Source: Paratrimastix pyriformis | Taxonomy: Eukaryota > Preaxostyla > Paratrimastigidae | Assembly (NCBI GenBank): GCA_027972325.1 | Contig: JAPMOS010000008.1 | Location: 552,001-616,000 of the forward strand | DNA: 64,000 bases | Direction of reading: 5' to 3' | Shown here: positions 47,308 through 59,700 of the stretch, piece after piece | Position numbering within the stretch: position 1 is the first letter of the stretch | How the letters are laid out: every line of letters starts with the position of its first letter | Translations under genes and position numbers: made by a program | Notes under the pieces: generated by a model | Seen by the model: only the letters and a program-made list of their open reading frames with translations | The model's database searches: none | What the model was told of the DNA's origin: nothing

Positions 47308-50300
47308 ACACACGAGGCTCTCCGCCCCCCTCGCGCTTCATTCCACTCCGACCGGCTCCCTCGCTCCCGCCGGTGCTGACCCGGGCGGGCCATCTTTGCG
47401 GTGGTGCTGCCGCGGGGGGGCGGGACGTGTGCAGGCTGGCGACCCGCAAGGAGAACCTGCTGCCCCACTTCGTCCTCGTCCTCACCGGGCTGGTCCGCAC
47501 CCCGCACCCCGCACCCCACACGGACGCAGCCCTGCCACCCACCCACCAGGCGACCCACCGACCCCCCCGCCCACACAGCCGCCCACCGTCGATGATGGCG
47601 TCCTGTTTGGGTCCTGCCCCCCTCTGCGATGATGTGGGGCCGCGGGCAGCACGTGATCTGCCTGGGGGCGGTGATCCTGTCGTACTGCATCGCCACCGCC
47701 TCGACCAACGCCATGTCGGTGACCGTCGCCGGCCTCAACGACATGCTCCAGATGGAGTCCCTCTGCGCCCGCATGGCCGTCGACGCCAAGGTCCGCGGCC
47801 GCCCTCCCGAGGAGATCCACGGGGCCCGCCGCAGCTGCGGCCTCTGGGCGGGCGGTCGGGCAGCCCGGTTTGCCGGTTTACCGGTTTACCGGTTTTGACG
47901 ACTGGACCCCCCTGCTGCTGGTCCGGGGTGGGGGGGCTGCAGATCCTGGCGGCCCACCACGCGGCTCTGGTCGAGGCCAACGCCACCCTGGCCGCCGACG
48001 GGGGCGGGAGCCCGCTCGCGGGGACGGTGCTGCCCTCGGTGGCCGCGACCCGGGCGGCCCTCACCCAGACGGCAGCCGCCATGCGGGCACTGCAGACATC
48101 CGTCTACACGGCCGCCCTGCAGTCGGAGATCCACAGCCACTTTGAGGTCGCCCCACCCGCCCACCCGCCCACCCGCCGCCTCCTTCCGTCCTGCACGTGC
48201 GCCCGGTGGGGTGCGGGGCCGACATGGAGGCGGGCAATCAACCGACGCGTTGGCCTCACCATCGGTCCCCGACGACTGAATGGTGGGTGGCGGCGGCGGC
48301 GGCGGTGGTGGTGGTGATGATGGGGCGATGCAGAGGAACAGCCTCAACGTGACCGAGCTGGTGGTGGGCGACGGGGCCAACCTGGTGCAGACCTCGCGCC
48401 ACTCGACGTTGCGCGGGCTGCTGGACCGGTTCGCCGAGGTGGCCCTCGACCTGGCCACCAGGCCCCTCGGGTCCGGCCCCCCGCCCTCAGCACCGAGTGA
48501 CCCGCGTCATCCCGCCCCGACCATCCGCCATCGCTGACCCGTGGTTGTGCTGGTGGGCGGGCACCCCGCTGGATGGGGGGGTCGGTGGTGGGGCGCAGGA
48601 GCGACGTCTTCCACGAGGACGCCCAGTTCCTGGGGGCCAACCACGCCCCGGTGCTGCTGGAGGCCCTCAAGGGGGTCGGCTTCGCGTACGGGGACTACCT
48701 GTACGGGCTGGTCATGTCGGTGGAGGTGTGCATCCTGGTGCTGACCGACATGTCGGCCGCGGTGGTGCTCTTCTGCATCCTGACCTTCTTCCTGCGCACC
48801 TCGGTCAAGCTGGGCCGCGACCGCGAGCTGGCCCTCAGGCAGGTGCTGACCCTCTCCAAGACCGGTCCGCCCCGCCACCGCCCCGCCTCGCCCCGCCCCG
48901 CCCGGCCGATGGGGGATCAGACGGGGTCTTGCTCGGCAGCCAAGCACCCCCGTTCTTCACTGTGTGCCTCGGTGGTGGCCTGGCGGGGTCTCATGTGGGG
49001 GGGGGGGGGGGGGGCAGTCATCCGGGGCATGCTCGACGCCCTGACGGCCGAGCAGCTCGACGAGGCGCCCCGGGTGCGGGCCGCCATTGCTGAGAGCCCC
49101 ATACCCCAGATGCCGCCCGCCCGCGACCGGCCCGGAGCCGAGGGGGCGGCCTGCTCACCCAGCCCCAGCGTCTCGCCGGCGCCCCCCGAGGGGATGATGG
49201 TCCCCGTCAGCCGGGCCAACAGCTCCCTCGACGGGTCGGTCGTGGTCTGCCTGACGGCCTCCGCCCCCCTGGTCAGGCCCCGCTCCAGCCGTCCGGGCGT
49301 CTCGGGGGCCACCGTGCTGTCCTCGACCATCCCGTGCCCCTCGCCGCCCACACCCGGCACGGGGGGACCGCAGCCCCTGCCTCTGGTGCCCATGGCGGCG
49401 GCGGCGGCGGCTGAAGGCGATGCGTCCCGGGCTGGCGGCGCCCCCTCGGTGCAGCAGCAGTCCTCGTCCTCGGAGAGCCCCGCCCCGCGGGTCCTGGAGC
49501 GGCCCCAGTCCGAGTGGATGCCCCCCGTGACGGCCGCCGAGGGGCCGGGGACCCTGGACCGCACCCCGACGGCCGTCTCGGCGCCCCTGCCCCTGTCGGC
49601 CCAGGAGTCGCTGCGCTCGCTGGAGCGGCTGGCCGAGTCGATCAGCGACGGGGACGGCGGGGGCGACACCCTGGCCGAGTGGCTGGCCGTCACCCACCAG
49701 GACGCCACCGCCCCCGCGCCCCTGCCCGGGTCGGCCATGCTGGCGGCGCCCCTTGGGGTCCCCGACGACGAGCCGCCCGCAGCCACCCAAAGCGGCAACC
49801 CCGCGGCCCTCGTCCCGGCGCCCTCGCCCCCCCCGGCCAACCGGACGACCTCGAACGGGTCCCTGCTGGCGGCGGGCCTCCCGGGGCTGCTCAAGTGCGA
49901 GACGGTGGCCATCCTGAGCCCGTCGCCCTCGGCGGCCACCGTCCGCCTCGAGTACCCCGGCGAGGGTCCGATGGCCCTCTGCTCCAAGGCGGCCGGGGCC
50001 GACGGGGCGGCGGGCGACATGACCGCGGCCACCTTCGAGGAGCGGCCCTCGCCCGGCTGCGACACCACCTCGGCCAGCTACCTGGCCCCCCGCCCCCCGG
50101 CCGGTGAAGGGGCCGGTGAAGGGGCCGGGGACGGGGACGGGGCGGGCGCGGAGGAGGTGCGTGTGACCCTGAAACGTACCCAGTCCATCCCGCTGGGGGT
50201 CTGGTGCCGCATCGCGTGGGGCGTTTCGATCATGCTGGTGGCCCTGGCCTGCTCGGCCATCTTCAGCCGGAACGCCCTCCACGGGATGGCCGCCATCGGG

Positions 50301-51956
50301 CCCCCGCTGGCCCTCTGCGGCCAGCAGCAGGCTCAGGCCGTGGTCCTCCGGCTGCTGGCCACCCAGCTGCTCTTCAACAGCTCGCTGCCCCTGCTGGACA
50401 ACCCCGCCAACCCGGCGGCCACGAGTCCCGTCTGGCGCGACCTGAGCCACCTCTCCAACGACCGGGTCGCCCTGCAGCGGCTGCTGGCGGGCCAGGCGGA
50501 CTACCTCGAGCGGCTGGGCTTCGTGCTGCTCTACGGCACGGACTCGGGGGTCGCCACTGCCGACCGGGCCGTCGACGGGCGCGCCTTCGGGCGCAGCTCG
50601 GGCCGGTACGCGGCCCGGGAGCGGCTGCTGGACGGGACCCAGGGCTGCCTGATGCGCAACGCGAGCGACTGTGTGGCGGGCCGGATCCGGGGCCTCGACG
50701 AGACCCTGGTGGGCCTGTCGCCCCTGCTGGCCCGCTACCTGGGGGCCGCCCGCAAGCTGAGCGCCCTGCCGCCCGAGCGCCTCCGGCCCGGCAACCCGTA
50801 CTTCGAGTTCCTCTTCACGGCCGGCATGTGGGACCTGGGCGACGGCATGCAGAGCTGGACCGAGAGCTTCCTCGAGTCTGTGCGGGTCGCCCTCCATCGC
50901 CCTCGGCTCGCTTTCCATACATGCGCTGGGCTCATGTCCTGTGGTGGTGGGTGCGCGTTGGTGGGGCCCGTGGGGGTGGCTGCGGTGGCCGCAGCGAGTC
51001 CAACGAGACCCTGCAGACGTCCCACTCGATGCTGCTCTCGTGGTTCATCATCGACATCATCTCGATCGGCTTCGCGTTCGGTCCGCCCGCCCCAGCGGCG
51101 TCCATCCACAACCATCAGCCCCCCTCTCGCACTCTCGTGCATCCTCTGCTCAACTCACCCGGCCGGCCTTTCCATCCCCATCCATCCCTGGGCGCGCAGC
51201 GGTTTTGCTGGCGCCCACCAAGCCGCTCCTGTGGGACGTGGCCCACAAAACCAAGAAGATGCTCGAGCTCTTCCCCGAGGACGCCTCCGGTCCGCCCCCC
51301 CCCCCCCCCCCCCCCCCCCCACCACCACCCGAGCCTCATTTGGGTCATGGGCCTGCGTGGGGGACGCAGGGGCGGGAGCCTCGAGTGGGACGAGGGCTGC
51401 CTGCTGGGGGTCCGCGCCATGGACGCCGACCACAAGGCTCTCGTCGCCCAGGCCATCCGCATGCTGACCGCCGCCGCCGCCGGCGAGAAACACGACGTCC
51501 GCCATGCCCCCGCCCGTCTCGCCCGTACCGCACACCCCCGTTCTTCTTCGCGTCCCTCATGAGGCAGGCGGTTGCTGGGGCGGGAGCAGGTTGTGGAAGG
51601 CCTCACCGGCAGTCTGCTGGGCAGCATGGCGGCCCACTTCGAGGCCGAGGAGCGGCTCATGGCCGAGCAGCGCTTTCCCCTCCGACTGGCCCACACCCGC
51701 GAGCACTCGGCCACCCTCGCCAAGGTCCGCCACAGCCACAGCTCGCGCTGCCCCCCCCCCCCCCCCCCCCCCCCTCCCTCCTGTCGGCCTCCGATTCAGG
51801 GGGCTTTGCGGGTGGTGGCGCGGGCAGCTGAGCCGGGCGCTGGGCCAGTGGGACATGCGGGCCGCCGAGTGGCACCTGAAGGGCTGGCTGACCGGCCACG
51901 TGGCCCAGACCGACCGGGCCCTGGCCCTCTTCCTCAACCAGCGGGGCGTTCAGTAG
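42772..51956 (+). CDS. TmcB-like polytopic membrane protein with C-terminal hemerythrin domain (copy 2)
   Basis: Paralogue of copy 1 with the same order of parts. The ATG at 42772 (MQPRGPG) is supported by the matching start of copy 1 and by IHWSRFDES spliced to [11 protein letters not shown] across a GTCAGT intron. Recognisable parts: [14 protein letters not shown]-terminal membrane helices to about 44600; helical-repeat region 45290-46590 ([53 protein letters not shown]); basic patch near 47170-47256 ([16 protein letters not shown]); helix-rich segment 47640-47800; helix at 48715-48800; a long Ser/Pro/Ala cytosolic stretch 49030-50160; ectodomain-like exon 50200-50880 nearly identical to copy 1 in places; [20 protein letters not shown]; hemerythrin 51370-51956 with [23 protein letters not shown] and GHVAQTD, all usual iron ligands kept. 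Stop TAG 51954-51956. Confidence 0.8.
44305..44395 (+). repeat. Tandem CCTCCGCTCCATCCCC-type repeat
   Basis: Five or so copies of a 13-17 base pyrimidine-rich unit inside an intron of copy 2. Confidence 0.85.
46683..46842 (+). repeat. 7-base minisatellite CCCCGTG
   Basis: About 22 perfect tandem copies in an intron of Tmc-hemerythrin copy 2. Confidence 0.95.
47062..47093 (+). repeat. 32-base C homopolymer in intron
   Basis: A sense-strand C-run in Tmc-hemerythrin copy 2. Other plus-strand C-runs of comparable kind lie at 44041-44067, 46073-46097, 47266-47293 (followed by a CA repeat), 51296-51320 and 51751-51772. Confidence 0.95.
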
Positions 51957-52503
51957 CCCATCCCCCTCTTTGGCCGCCCTCTCTCGACTGGCTTGTTTGC
52001 CGCCCGATCGTATTATTTGCCCGCTCCATCAGCCACATGGGTGGAGGGGGCCTTCTCTCAGTCCGTGTCTGTTGTGGTCCTGCTTTCGCCGTCCTTTTCC
52101 GCTCTCATCGAGTGCGTGCCTGTGGTGGTATTTGTGAGCGAACCCTTTCCCCCCTTGGGCAGAATGCCCGCCGCTTTCCCACCTCGTTCGCCTTCTCCTC
52201 TCCTCCTATCCCCCAAGCCCTTTTCATGGTTCATCTCCTACCCCAATCCCTTTTCATCTTTCATGGTGCAACTCGTTCTCTCGGCGAGTTCCAAAAAAGA
52301 AAGAAAAGAATACGACCAATCGAGGCGCTGGCGCTGGCGCTGGCGATGGTGGACATGGACCAGCCAGCACTGGGTGCAGGCCATCGCGCTCGTGTTCACT
52401 GTGGGGCATGTCGTCCCCCCCCCCCCCGCCCAAAAAAAAAAGGTCGCCCGGAATTCCGGCTCCGGCAGGGTGCTGGTGACCGGGCCCTTTCCACTGTTCC
52501 GCG
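51957..52503. other. Intergenic region
   Basis: About 550 bases downstream of copy 2. Contains a short CTGGCG repeat near 52327-52350 and an A-run at 52432-52441. No gene is supported. Confidence 0.4.
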
Positions 52504-54940
52504 ATGACCGATTTGCTCTTTTTTGCCCCTTTCCACACAAATCTGTGCCAGTTGGAAAATTTGGCACCGTTTTGGCAACGCTTTGGTGGCGCAGCATTTA
52601 TTTACGAGTGGAATCCGGGTTTGCCTCGAGAAAGCCCCAGTAATTACACTTCGCCCGCCCCCCCTAGATAAGGAGAAGTTGCGCGCCTATCTGAATCCCA
52701 CGGATTGGCCACTGCTCACCGTGCGCCCGTTCACTCTGAAGGATATCGTCGAGGAATTGTTCGCTCATCCAGAAAAGAAGATCGTGTGGCTCCTCACCGC
52801 TTCCAGGTCCGTTTCGTCCTGTCAACATTCAGTGCGCATCCGTTATTGCAGCAACTATACCTTTGCCAACACGCAGCGCGATCTCATCGGTCTGGGTTCC
52901 GGGGTCTCTCCCCTCAACTCCCTTTCCGCCTGCCCCCAGGCGCCCTCCAGAAGGCCTTCCCCGACCGGATTGTCGACTGTTTTAACATTGGGTCTGTCCT
53001 TCCTGCCCCGAACCGCGGCCGATTCACCCCGATCCCAGCCACTGCATGTACGGTTGCCAGTCATGCGGCCTGCGGGAGCATAACGTCCCCCTCAAGTTCA
53101 CGCGTTTCGTCAACGGAGAGTTGCCCTTCGGCACTGCCGACGTGCGGGCCAAGTACCTGGGCGAGCCCCGCCCGGCGGGGAGCCTCTCGGTGCTGGTGTG
53201 CCCCTCGGTGGGCCCGCTGAGCTTCCTCAGCTCGGCCGAGATCCTGGGCGCCCTGGCCGAGGTCCGCGCGCCCACCCGCCCGCCCCGCCCACCCAGGGCC
53301 CAGGGAGGGCCACAGGGAATGGGGACCGCCAGCCAGTGGTCGTGGCCATTCACCGCCGGTCGCCACCAACCTCGTCCACCGCTGCCCTTGGGTTGGCCGA
53401 GCAGGTCCAGAGCCAGGCCCGTGCGACGGCCGGCGCGGCCCTGGGGCCCTTCGTGCTGAAGCTGCACTCGTTCTGCCAGTGCGCCGACAGCGCCGAGGAG
53501 CCGCACCCCATCCTGGGCATCGGCGAGGAGGAGCGGGCCATGGTGCCCCACTGGCGCGAGGCCCTGCGCACCGTCCCCGAGGAGGAGTGCAACATCCTCC
53601 CCTTCCTGGGTCCGCCGGCGCGTCTTGCCCCTGCGGCGGCGGCCCCTTTCTCACACTCCACTCTTGCCACGCCCGGCGGCCCTCGTTCTGTCTGGTCGTG
53701 GGGGCGTGGGGGTGTGGGGGCGTGCAGACGGCTTCGACGTGATCCTGACCGACCTCGACAGCTCGGTGGCCTTTGAGTCGCTCTACTTCGCCCAGGGCCC
53801 CCGGGGCAAGTACATCCTCGCCTACTGCAACGACCCCGCCCAGCGCGCACAGGCCGACCAGGTCTGCCAGACAGACACACCAGACACCAGGCACGGGGGG
53901 GCCACAGGGGGGCGCCAAGGGGGCACGGGACACAAGAGCATGCGCCCAGACCCGTTCCTGCCGAGGTCCTCGACATATGAGGCGAGCATCCGTCTCATGA
54001 GACTTCCGTCGCCACCTCCCCCGTGCAGGCCTACCTGGGCCACCTGAACCTGTTCTCCAACGGGGCCGAGCTGCGGGCCCTCTTCGCCCGGCTGCCCGGC
54101 TCCCCCATCCCGTCCGCGCTCGCCTCGCCTCGCCTCGCCTCGCCTGGCCCCCGTCCCCTCCTCCCGCCTGCCCGCCCGCCCGCCCAGTGGCGCCCTCGGT
54201 CGGTCGATCCTCGCCTCCTGACTTCTGCTCGGGTGTTTTGGGGGCTGTGCGGGCAGGGGCGCCCACCCGGCCGAGCCTCTGGCGCCCCTGACGGCGGGCC
54301 GGGAGTTCTTCGGGACCAAGTACGGCATCCCCACCGGAGGCGAGGTCGACCGGGCCGCCCAGCTGCGCAAGTGGGCCGAGAAGGGTCCGTCAGCCCCCCC
54401 CCCCCCCCCCCCGGCCCCGGGCCACCCCGCCATCCCATCCCAGTCTCTGACATGTCGCCGTTCGTGTCTCTCCTTTGGTCCTTTGGGGGCTGTGTTGCTG
54501 CGCCATGTCCGTAGTGGCCGCCGCCGGGCCGACCGTTGGGCGTCCCGTGGCTCAGGCCCGCACGCCCCGCCATCGTGGCTCTCCCGCCCTCCGATCGCTC
54601 CACCCCCCGCCCCCGCGCTCATTGACGGGGCTCTCGGTTTGGTGTTTGGCTTGTTGTGGGGTGCGCGACGGGGTGGCGGGGGACTGGGCATGCAGGCGCT
54701 CGAGGCCGCACGGGCCGCCCTGGCCGAGGTGACGCCCCCGTACCCCATGACCCCGTCACCTACCTGGCCCGGGGCGAGCCCATCCCCGATGTCTGCCACC
54801 ACGCCCGCCCCGCCCCGCCCCGCCCCGCCCCGCCCCGCCCCGCCCCGCCCCGCCCCGCCCCGCCCCGCCCCACCCCACCCCAGGCCCTGCACATCAACCC
54901 CTCCATCTGGGCGGTGGGCGGCGGGGCGTTGTGCCGCAGG
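52504..54940 (+). CDS. Unidentified coding region, possibly the 5' part of the TTLL12-like gene
   Basis: Not recognised. The ATG at 52504 gives MTDLLFFAPFHTNLCQLENL, then spliced exons KIVWLLTASR / NYTFANTQRDLIG / ALQKAFPDRIVDCFN / CMYGCQSCGLREHNVPLKF / RFVNGELPFGTADVRAKYLG / LKLHSFCQCADSAEEPHPIL / DGFDVILTDLDSSVAFESLY / AYLGHLNLFSNGAELRAL / REFFGTKYGIPTGGEVDRAA. Donors are GTTTGC, GTCCGT, GTCTGG, GTCTGT and GTCCGC, so these are real exons. I find no stop that closes the frame before the TTLL12 exons and no ATG that would start TTLL12 separately, so a single gene from 52504 to 61668 is possible. Cys-rich CxxCxxC suggests metal binding or disulfides. The reading between 54480 and 54940 is uncertain. 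First exons are AT-rich. Confidence 0.6.
54806..54878 (+). repeat. Pentamer repeat (CCCCG)n
   Basis: About 14 copies in what reads as an intron between GTCTGC and CCCAG. Confidence 0.95.
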
Positions 54941-55368
54941 GGGCGGCCGAGTTCACGGTCTTCCTGCGGAGCCACCAGGAGCAGCTTGAGGCCATCCAGC
55001 TGCCGGCCCCCCTGTGGCACCCGCTCTACCGCAAGCTGCGGGCCGAGCTCTTCGACGCGGCCTCCGTCGTCCAGTTCGCCCCCGTGGCCCGCGTCGAGGG
55101 TCCGCCCCACGGCCCAGCCGCGTCATGCCCTCCTGCCACCCTGCCACCGCCCCTGGGCCAACCCCGGGCCTGGCCCCTCCTTTTCCCGCACCTGAACATT
55201 CCACCATTGGCTCGGGGCCCGGCGGGGCGTCCAGGCGGCCCGGTGCACCCGCTGCAAGGCCTGCAGACGTGCAACAAGGAGGGCGTCACCCTGCGGGCTG
55301 GGGAGCAGGTCTTCCTGGTGGACCACAGCTGGACCACCACAGCCGGCTACGCCCTCGCCCAGGTCGGA

Positions 55369-55434
<66 letters not shown>

Positions 55435-56134
55435 GTTTTTGTTTTATTTTCCCGTTACTTCGTTCCTTCTTTACACGACACACATTCGTCAGCCATTCCT
55501 GCTCCTCGGAGGGGGACTTCCACAGAGGTCCCCAGCCAGTTGAGCGGTCCGCGGCTGAGTCCGTTCTGTCGGACATAGAGGGTCTCCGGACTCTCTCCCC
55601 GAATTTCGGGGATCGCACACCAAGGCAGCTCCGGCTGCGTCCTTTGATCAGAGAGTGCACATGGCTCTCTCCCGATGCTCATCGGGTCTTGGCGGCCTAC
55701 TTCGGCTGCTATCCGCTTTGGCGGACGGGAGCCTCCGGGTTCCCACCCGAAGCTTTTCGGGTTCGGTGTTGCGCGCCGATGTTCACTTATGCACATGACG
55801 GGCCGATGTGGTGAAGGGGTGGTTGGGTGCGCGATTCGCTCCGAAGGGACTGGACATATGGACCGGTCGTTCGTTGGGTGTGCGTGCTCTCCCTGCTATA
55901 TCTGGTGGTGGTGGGTGGTTGTGCAAATCCCCTTGCGCCGCTACTCGCTGCTACCACCTGGTGGGGGTCCCTCCGCATTACGCCACGACGGCAGGTCCGT
56001 CCTCTCCCTAACGAGCCTATCAAACGCCCTCCACAGGGGATTCCTTCGCCCACGGGTGCAGTGACATTCGTGCTGTCTCTTCTACCTCTCTGGTTTTTGT
56101 TTTATTTTCCCGTTACTTCGTTCCTTCTTTACAC

Positions 56135-56167
<33 letters not shown>

Positions 56168-56687
56168 CCCTCACCCGCATCGCATCGGATCCGCCCGCAC
56201 CGCTTGCCGCCCGCCGCCCGCACAACCGACTCATGTGTGCCCCTCGTTTATGTGTTCCCCTCGTTTATGTGTGCCCCTCGTTTATGTGTGCCCTCGTTTA
56301 TGTGTGCCCCTCGTTTGGCTTTTGATGGCTGGCCGTTGCGGGTGGCGGGTGGGCGTGCAGCTGCGGAAGGTGCCCGGGCTGCTGGAGCGGGTGCGGCTGC
56401 TGACGGGCCTCGACCAGGAGGAGGCCGCTGATGATGATGCCCAGGCCGAGGATGAGGGCCTGGAGGCCCAGGCCGCCGAGGAGCAGCCGGAGGGCGAGGA
56501 GGGCGCGGAAGGCGAGGAGGGCGAGGGCGCGGAGGGTGAGAGCGCCCCCCCGACACTGGAAGGTCCGTCCGCAGGGTGTGCGGTGTCGGTGCCATCCGCC
56601 GCCTCGGAGTCTTGTCGGGCTGCCGCACGCCTCCACCTGGGCGGCGATCCGATCCGGCCCCTCTTCACCTCCGGGCTGTGTGCCTGG

Positions 56688-56719
<32 letters not shown>

Positions 56720-59700
56720 CGCAGAGCTGGACCATCTGGTGGCCGGTCAGAACCATCCCGGCCTGCGGGGCCTCCTGGGCCGGGACGGGCCCGGGTCCCA
56801 GGCCCTGCTGCGGGGCGGAGGGCCCTTCGTGCGCCAGATCAACCTGGACGGGCGCCACCTGGCCACCCTCGCGCCCCTCCGCCTGGAGCGCTTCGGTCCG
56901 CCCACCCGCCTGCCCCTCCCAACCCATGTGCTTGGTCACATTCTGCCGCTCGGCCGTGACCGGTGCTCACTGGGGGTGGGCGCACCGCCCACGTGCGGCG
57001 GGGTGTGCCCAGGGGCGACCCTGGTGAGCCTGTCGCTGCGCGAGAACCAGCTGGCCGACTTCGACGAGCTGCGGGGCCTCCTCGGCCAGCTGCCCGCCCT
57101 GCGGGCCCTCTGGCTCAACGACAACCCACACGTCACGGCCCTCGGTCCGCCCCCCCATCCCCCGCCCGATCTATCTGACCAACGAACGGCTCTCCTCGGC
57201 TCGCTTCTTAGTGTCGGCGGCTGGGGGCGCGGAGGCCTTCTACCAGCAGCACCTGGCCGAGGTGGCGCCCCGGCTGGAGATGCTCAACCGGATGCTGCTC
57301 AGCACCTACACCGAGTGGGCCCTGCTCTTCATGGCCCAGCTCGACCTCAAGACCGTCCGCACCCGCCCCCGCAATGCCCCCCGCCCCCGCAATGCCCCGC
57401 CCCCCGCTGCTCCCCACGGGCTGTCCTGCCCACTCCCCTGCGGGCCGGCCCGCTCACCCGCCGCCTCGTCCTCGTGTTGGGGCCGCAGCAACGGGAGGAC
57501 ATGCTGGGCGCCGAGGGGGCCTTCCTGAGCGACCTCTACCCGGCCGGCTGCCCCGACGACGCGGCCCCCCGCTGCCCCCTGCCTGCCGAGGGCCCCGACC
57601 AGGGGGGCCTGCCGGGCCGGCTGGAGGAGATCATCACCCTGGACCTCTCGGGCCGCGGGGTGGCCCACCTCAAGGAGGCCCTCTTCGCCCGGATGGTGCG
57701 CCTCCGCGCCCTCGACCTCTCCGACAACCCCAGGTCGGCACACACACCCCACGGCTGGCCCCAGAGCCCCTCCAGCCACCCCTCGGTCACTCACGACGGG
57801 CTCTGGCCTGGTGGCGGTGGGGCGGGGTGTGGCGGGGCAGCGGGCTGCTCTTCTGCCCGCTCGACCCGTCCGCGATCTCGGTCACGGCCACCCGGCCGGC
57901 CGCCGAGGACGAGCTCGGTCCGCCCGCCCGCCCCCGCCCCTCGGCCCCCCAGCTGCCACCCCGCCCCCCCGCTCGGCGCGCCGCCTGGCTGCTCCCATGT
58001 GCTCACCCTCCCCACGTGCCATGGGGCGGCCTCCCTGGATGCGGCCAGTGCTGCTGCCCAACCCGAACACGGCCCGGGTGCTGGGGGCCCTGACCCGGGT
58101 GGGCAGCCTGACGGCCCTCCGCTACAGCCAGCCCGCCCCCGAGGACGACGAGGCCGGGCGCCGGGTGGGGCTGGACGAGGCCCAGCTGGTGGCCCTGCTG
58201 GCCCAGTGGCTGCCCGGCCTGCAGCTCATCAACGGGGTCGCGCCCAACTCCAAGGTCGAGACGGTCCGTCGATGGCGCCGCCCCCCTCGCCCCCCCCATC
58301 CATCCCATCCTGGCACCTGCCGCTCGCACCCCCCGCGGCGGCCCTCGGTATGCTGTGGCCCTTCATCGGCGCGGGGGGTTGGTGGTGGCGGGCGCTGCAG
58401 GATCCGGTCCACGCCCGGCAGGTTGCCGAGGCCTACGGGGCCTTCTGGCGCTTCGCCCAGTCGTACCGCCTCAAGAACGCCGCCGCGGGGGCGGCCCAGG
58501 GTGCCGAGGGGCCCGAGGAGGCCGAGCCCGCGGACGGCGAGGAGTGGTGGTGGTTCCTGCCCGACCCGGTGGGCTGCCGCATCGCCCACACCGAAGGCCC
58601 GGCCAACGTGCGCATGGCACCGTTCTTCGACGTCCAGAAGAAGGTCCCCTCGCCTCCTCGCACCTCAGCACACGCACCGCACCACCGCACCACCGCACCA
58701 CCTCAGCACATCTCTCACCGATCACCTCACGCATCACGCATCCCATGTCCCCATGTCCCCATGTCCCATGTCCCCATGTCCCCATGTCCCCATGTCCCCA
58801 TGTCCCCATGTCCCCATGTCGGTCTCACCCCAGACGGCCTACTCGGTGGTGTGGCCCATCGCGACCATCGAGCCGGGCCAGTGCTGGGCCCGCGACTACT
58901 TCCCCGGTCCGCCACCTGCCCAGCCGCCCAGCCGCCCAGCCGCCCAGCCGCCCAGCCGCCGCCTCTTCCCGCCCCCCGGGCGACTGACCAACCCGCGTGA
59001 CCATCCGGGCCGGGCGGGGTTGGGACCGCAGGTGTGACCGATCCCGAGCTGCGCCGGGTGCTGCTTGCGGGCATCAAGGGGCTCCCCATGCCGCCCCGCA
59101 TGCCGTCCCATCTCAGCCTGCCCCCGGTCTGCCCCGCCGCTACCACCACCACCCGGGCTTGGGCCTGCCTGATGCTGCTGGCCCACTTGGCTGGCGCGGT
59201 GCCCGTGCCCGATCGTCCTCACCGCCCTCGTTGGCCTATGGCTGCTGGTCGGGCGGGGGCTGCTGCTGCTGCTCCCCAGGCGGCCGACGCCCAGGCGCGG
59301 GCTGCAGCGGGGAGGCAGGCTGGCCCATGCGCGGCCGCAGCCACCGCCGCCCAGGCGACATGCGCCTCGACCACCGCGGGGCCCCTCCGGGGGCCGGCCG
59401 TCATGCGGGTCTACACGGACCACGAGCTCATCCGGCAGTACCTCAAGTCGCCCCGCTTCGCATTCACCGAGGTCCGGCTCCCACCCTGTCGGCTCTGCCC
59501 TCTGCCCTGCCCTGGGGGCTGGCCTCCCTCCCTCGGGCCGGCTGTGCTCATGGTCTTTTTTTTTTGTCTGTGCCCTTGGCCTTGGCCTTGGCCTCGGACG
59601 TGGCGGCATGTCGGCTGGTCTGCAGGACCCCGAGGACGCCGATGTCGTCTGGCTGCGGAGCGACACCACCGACGACCTCTTCGCCGCCCACCCGACCCTC

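Noticed and set aside
52504-54480. Identification as a PRPP synthetase or a family 10 fucosyltransferase
   Set aside because: Only loose resemblance in single stretches; the signature motifs of both families are absent.
55432-56142. Direct repeats considered as the ends of a short LTR-type element
   Set aside because: No primer-binding-like site or purine tract in the expected places and no coding parts; the AC runs favour another origin.
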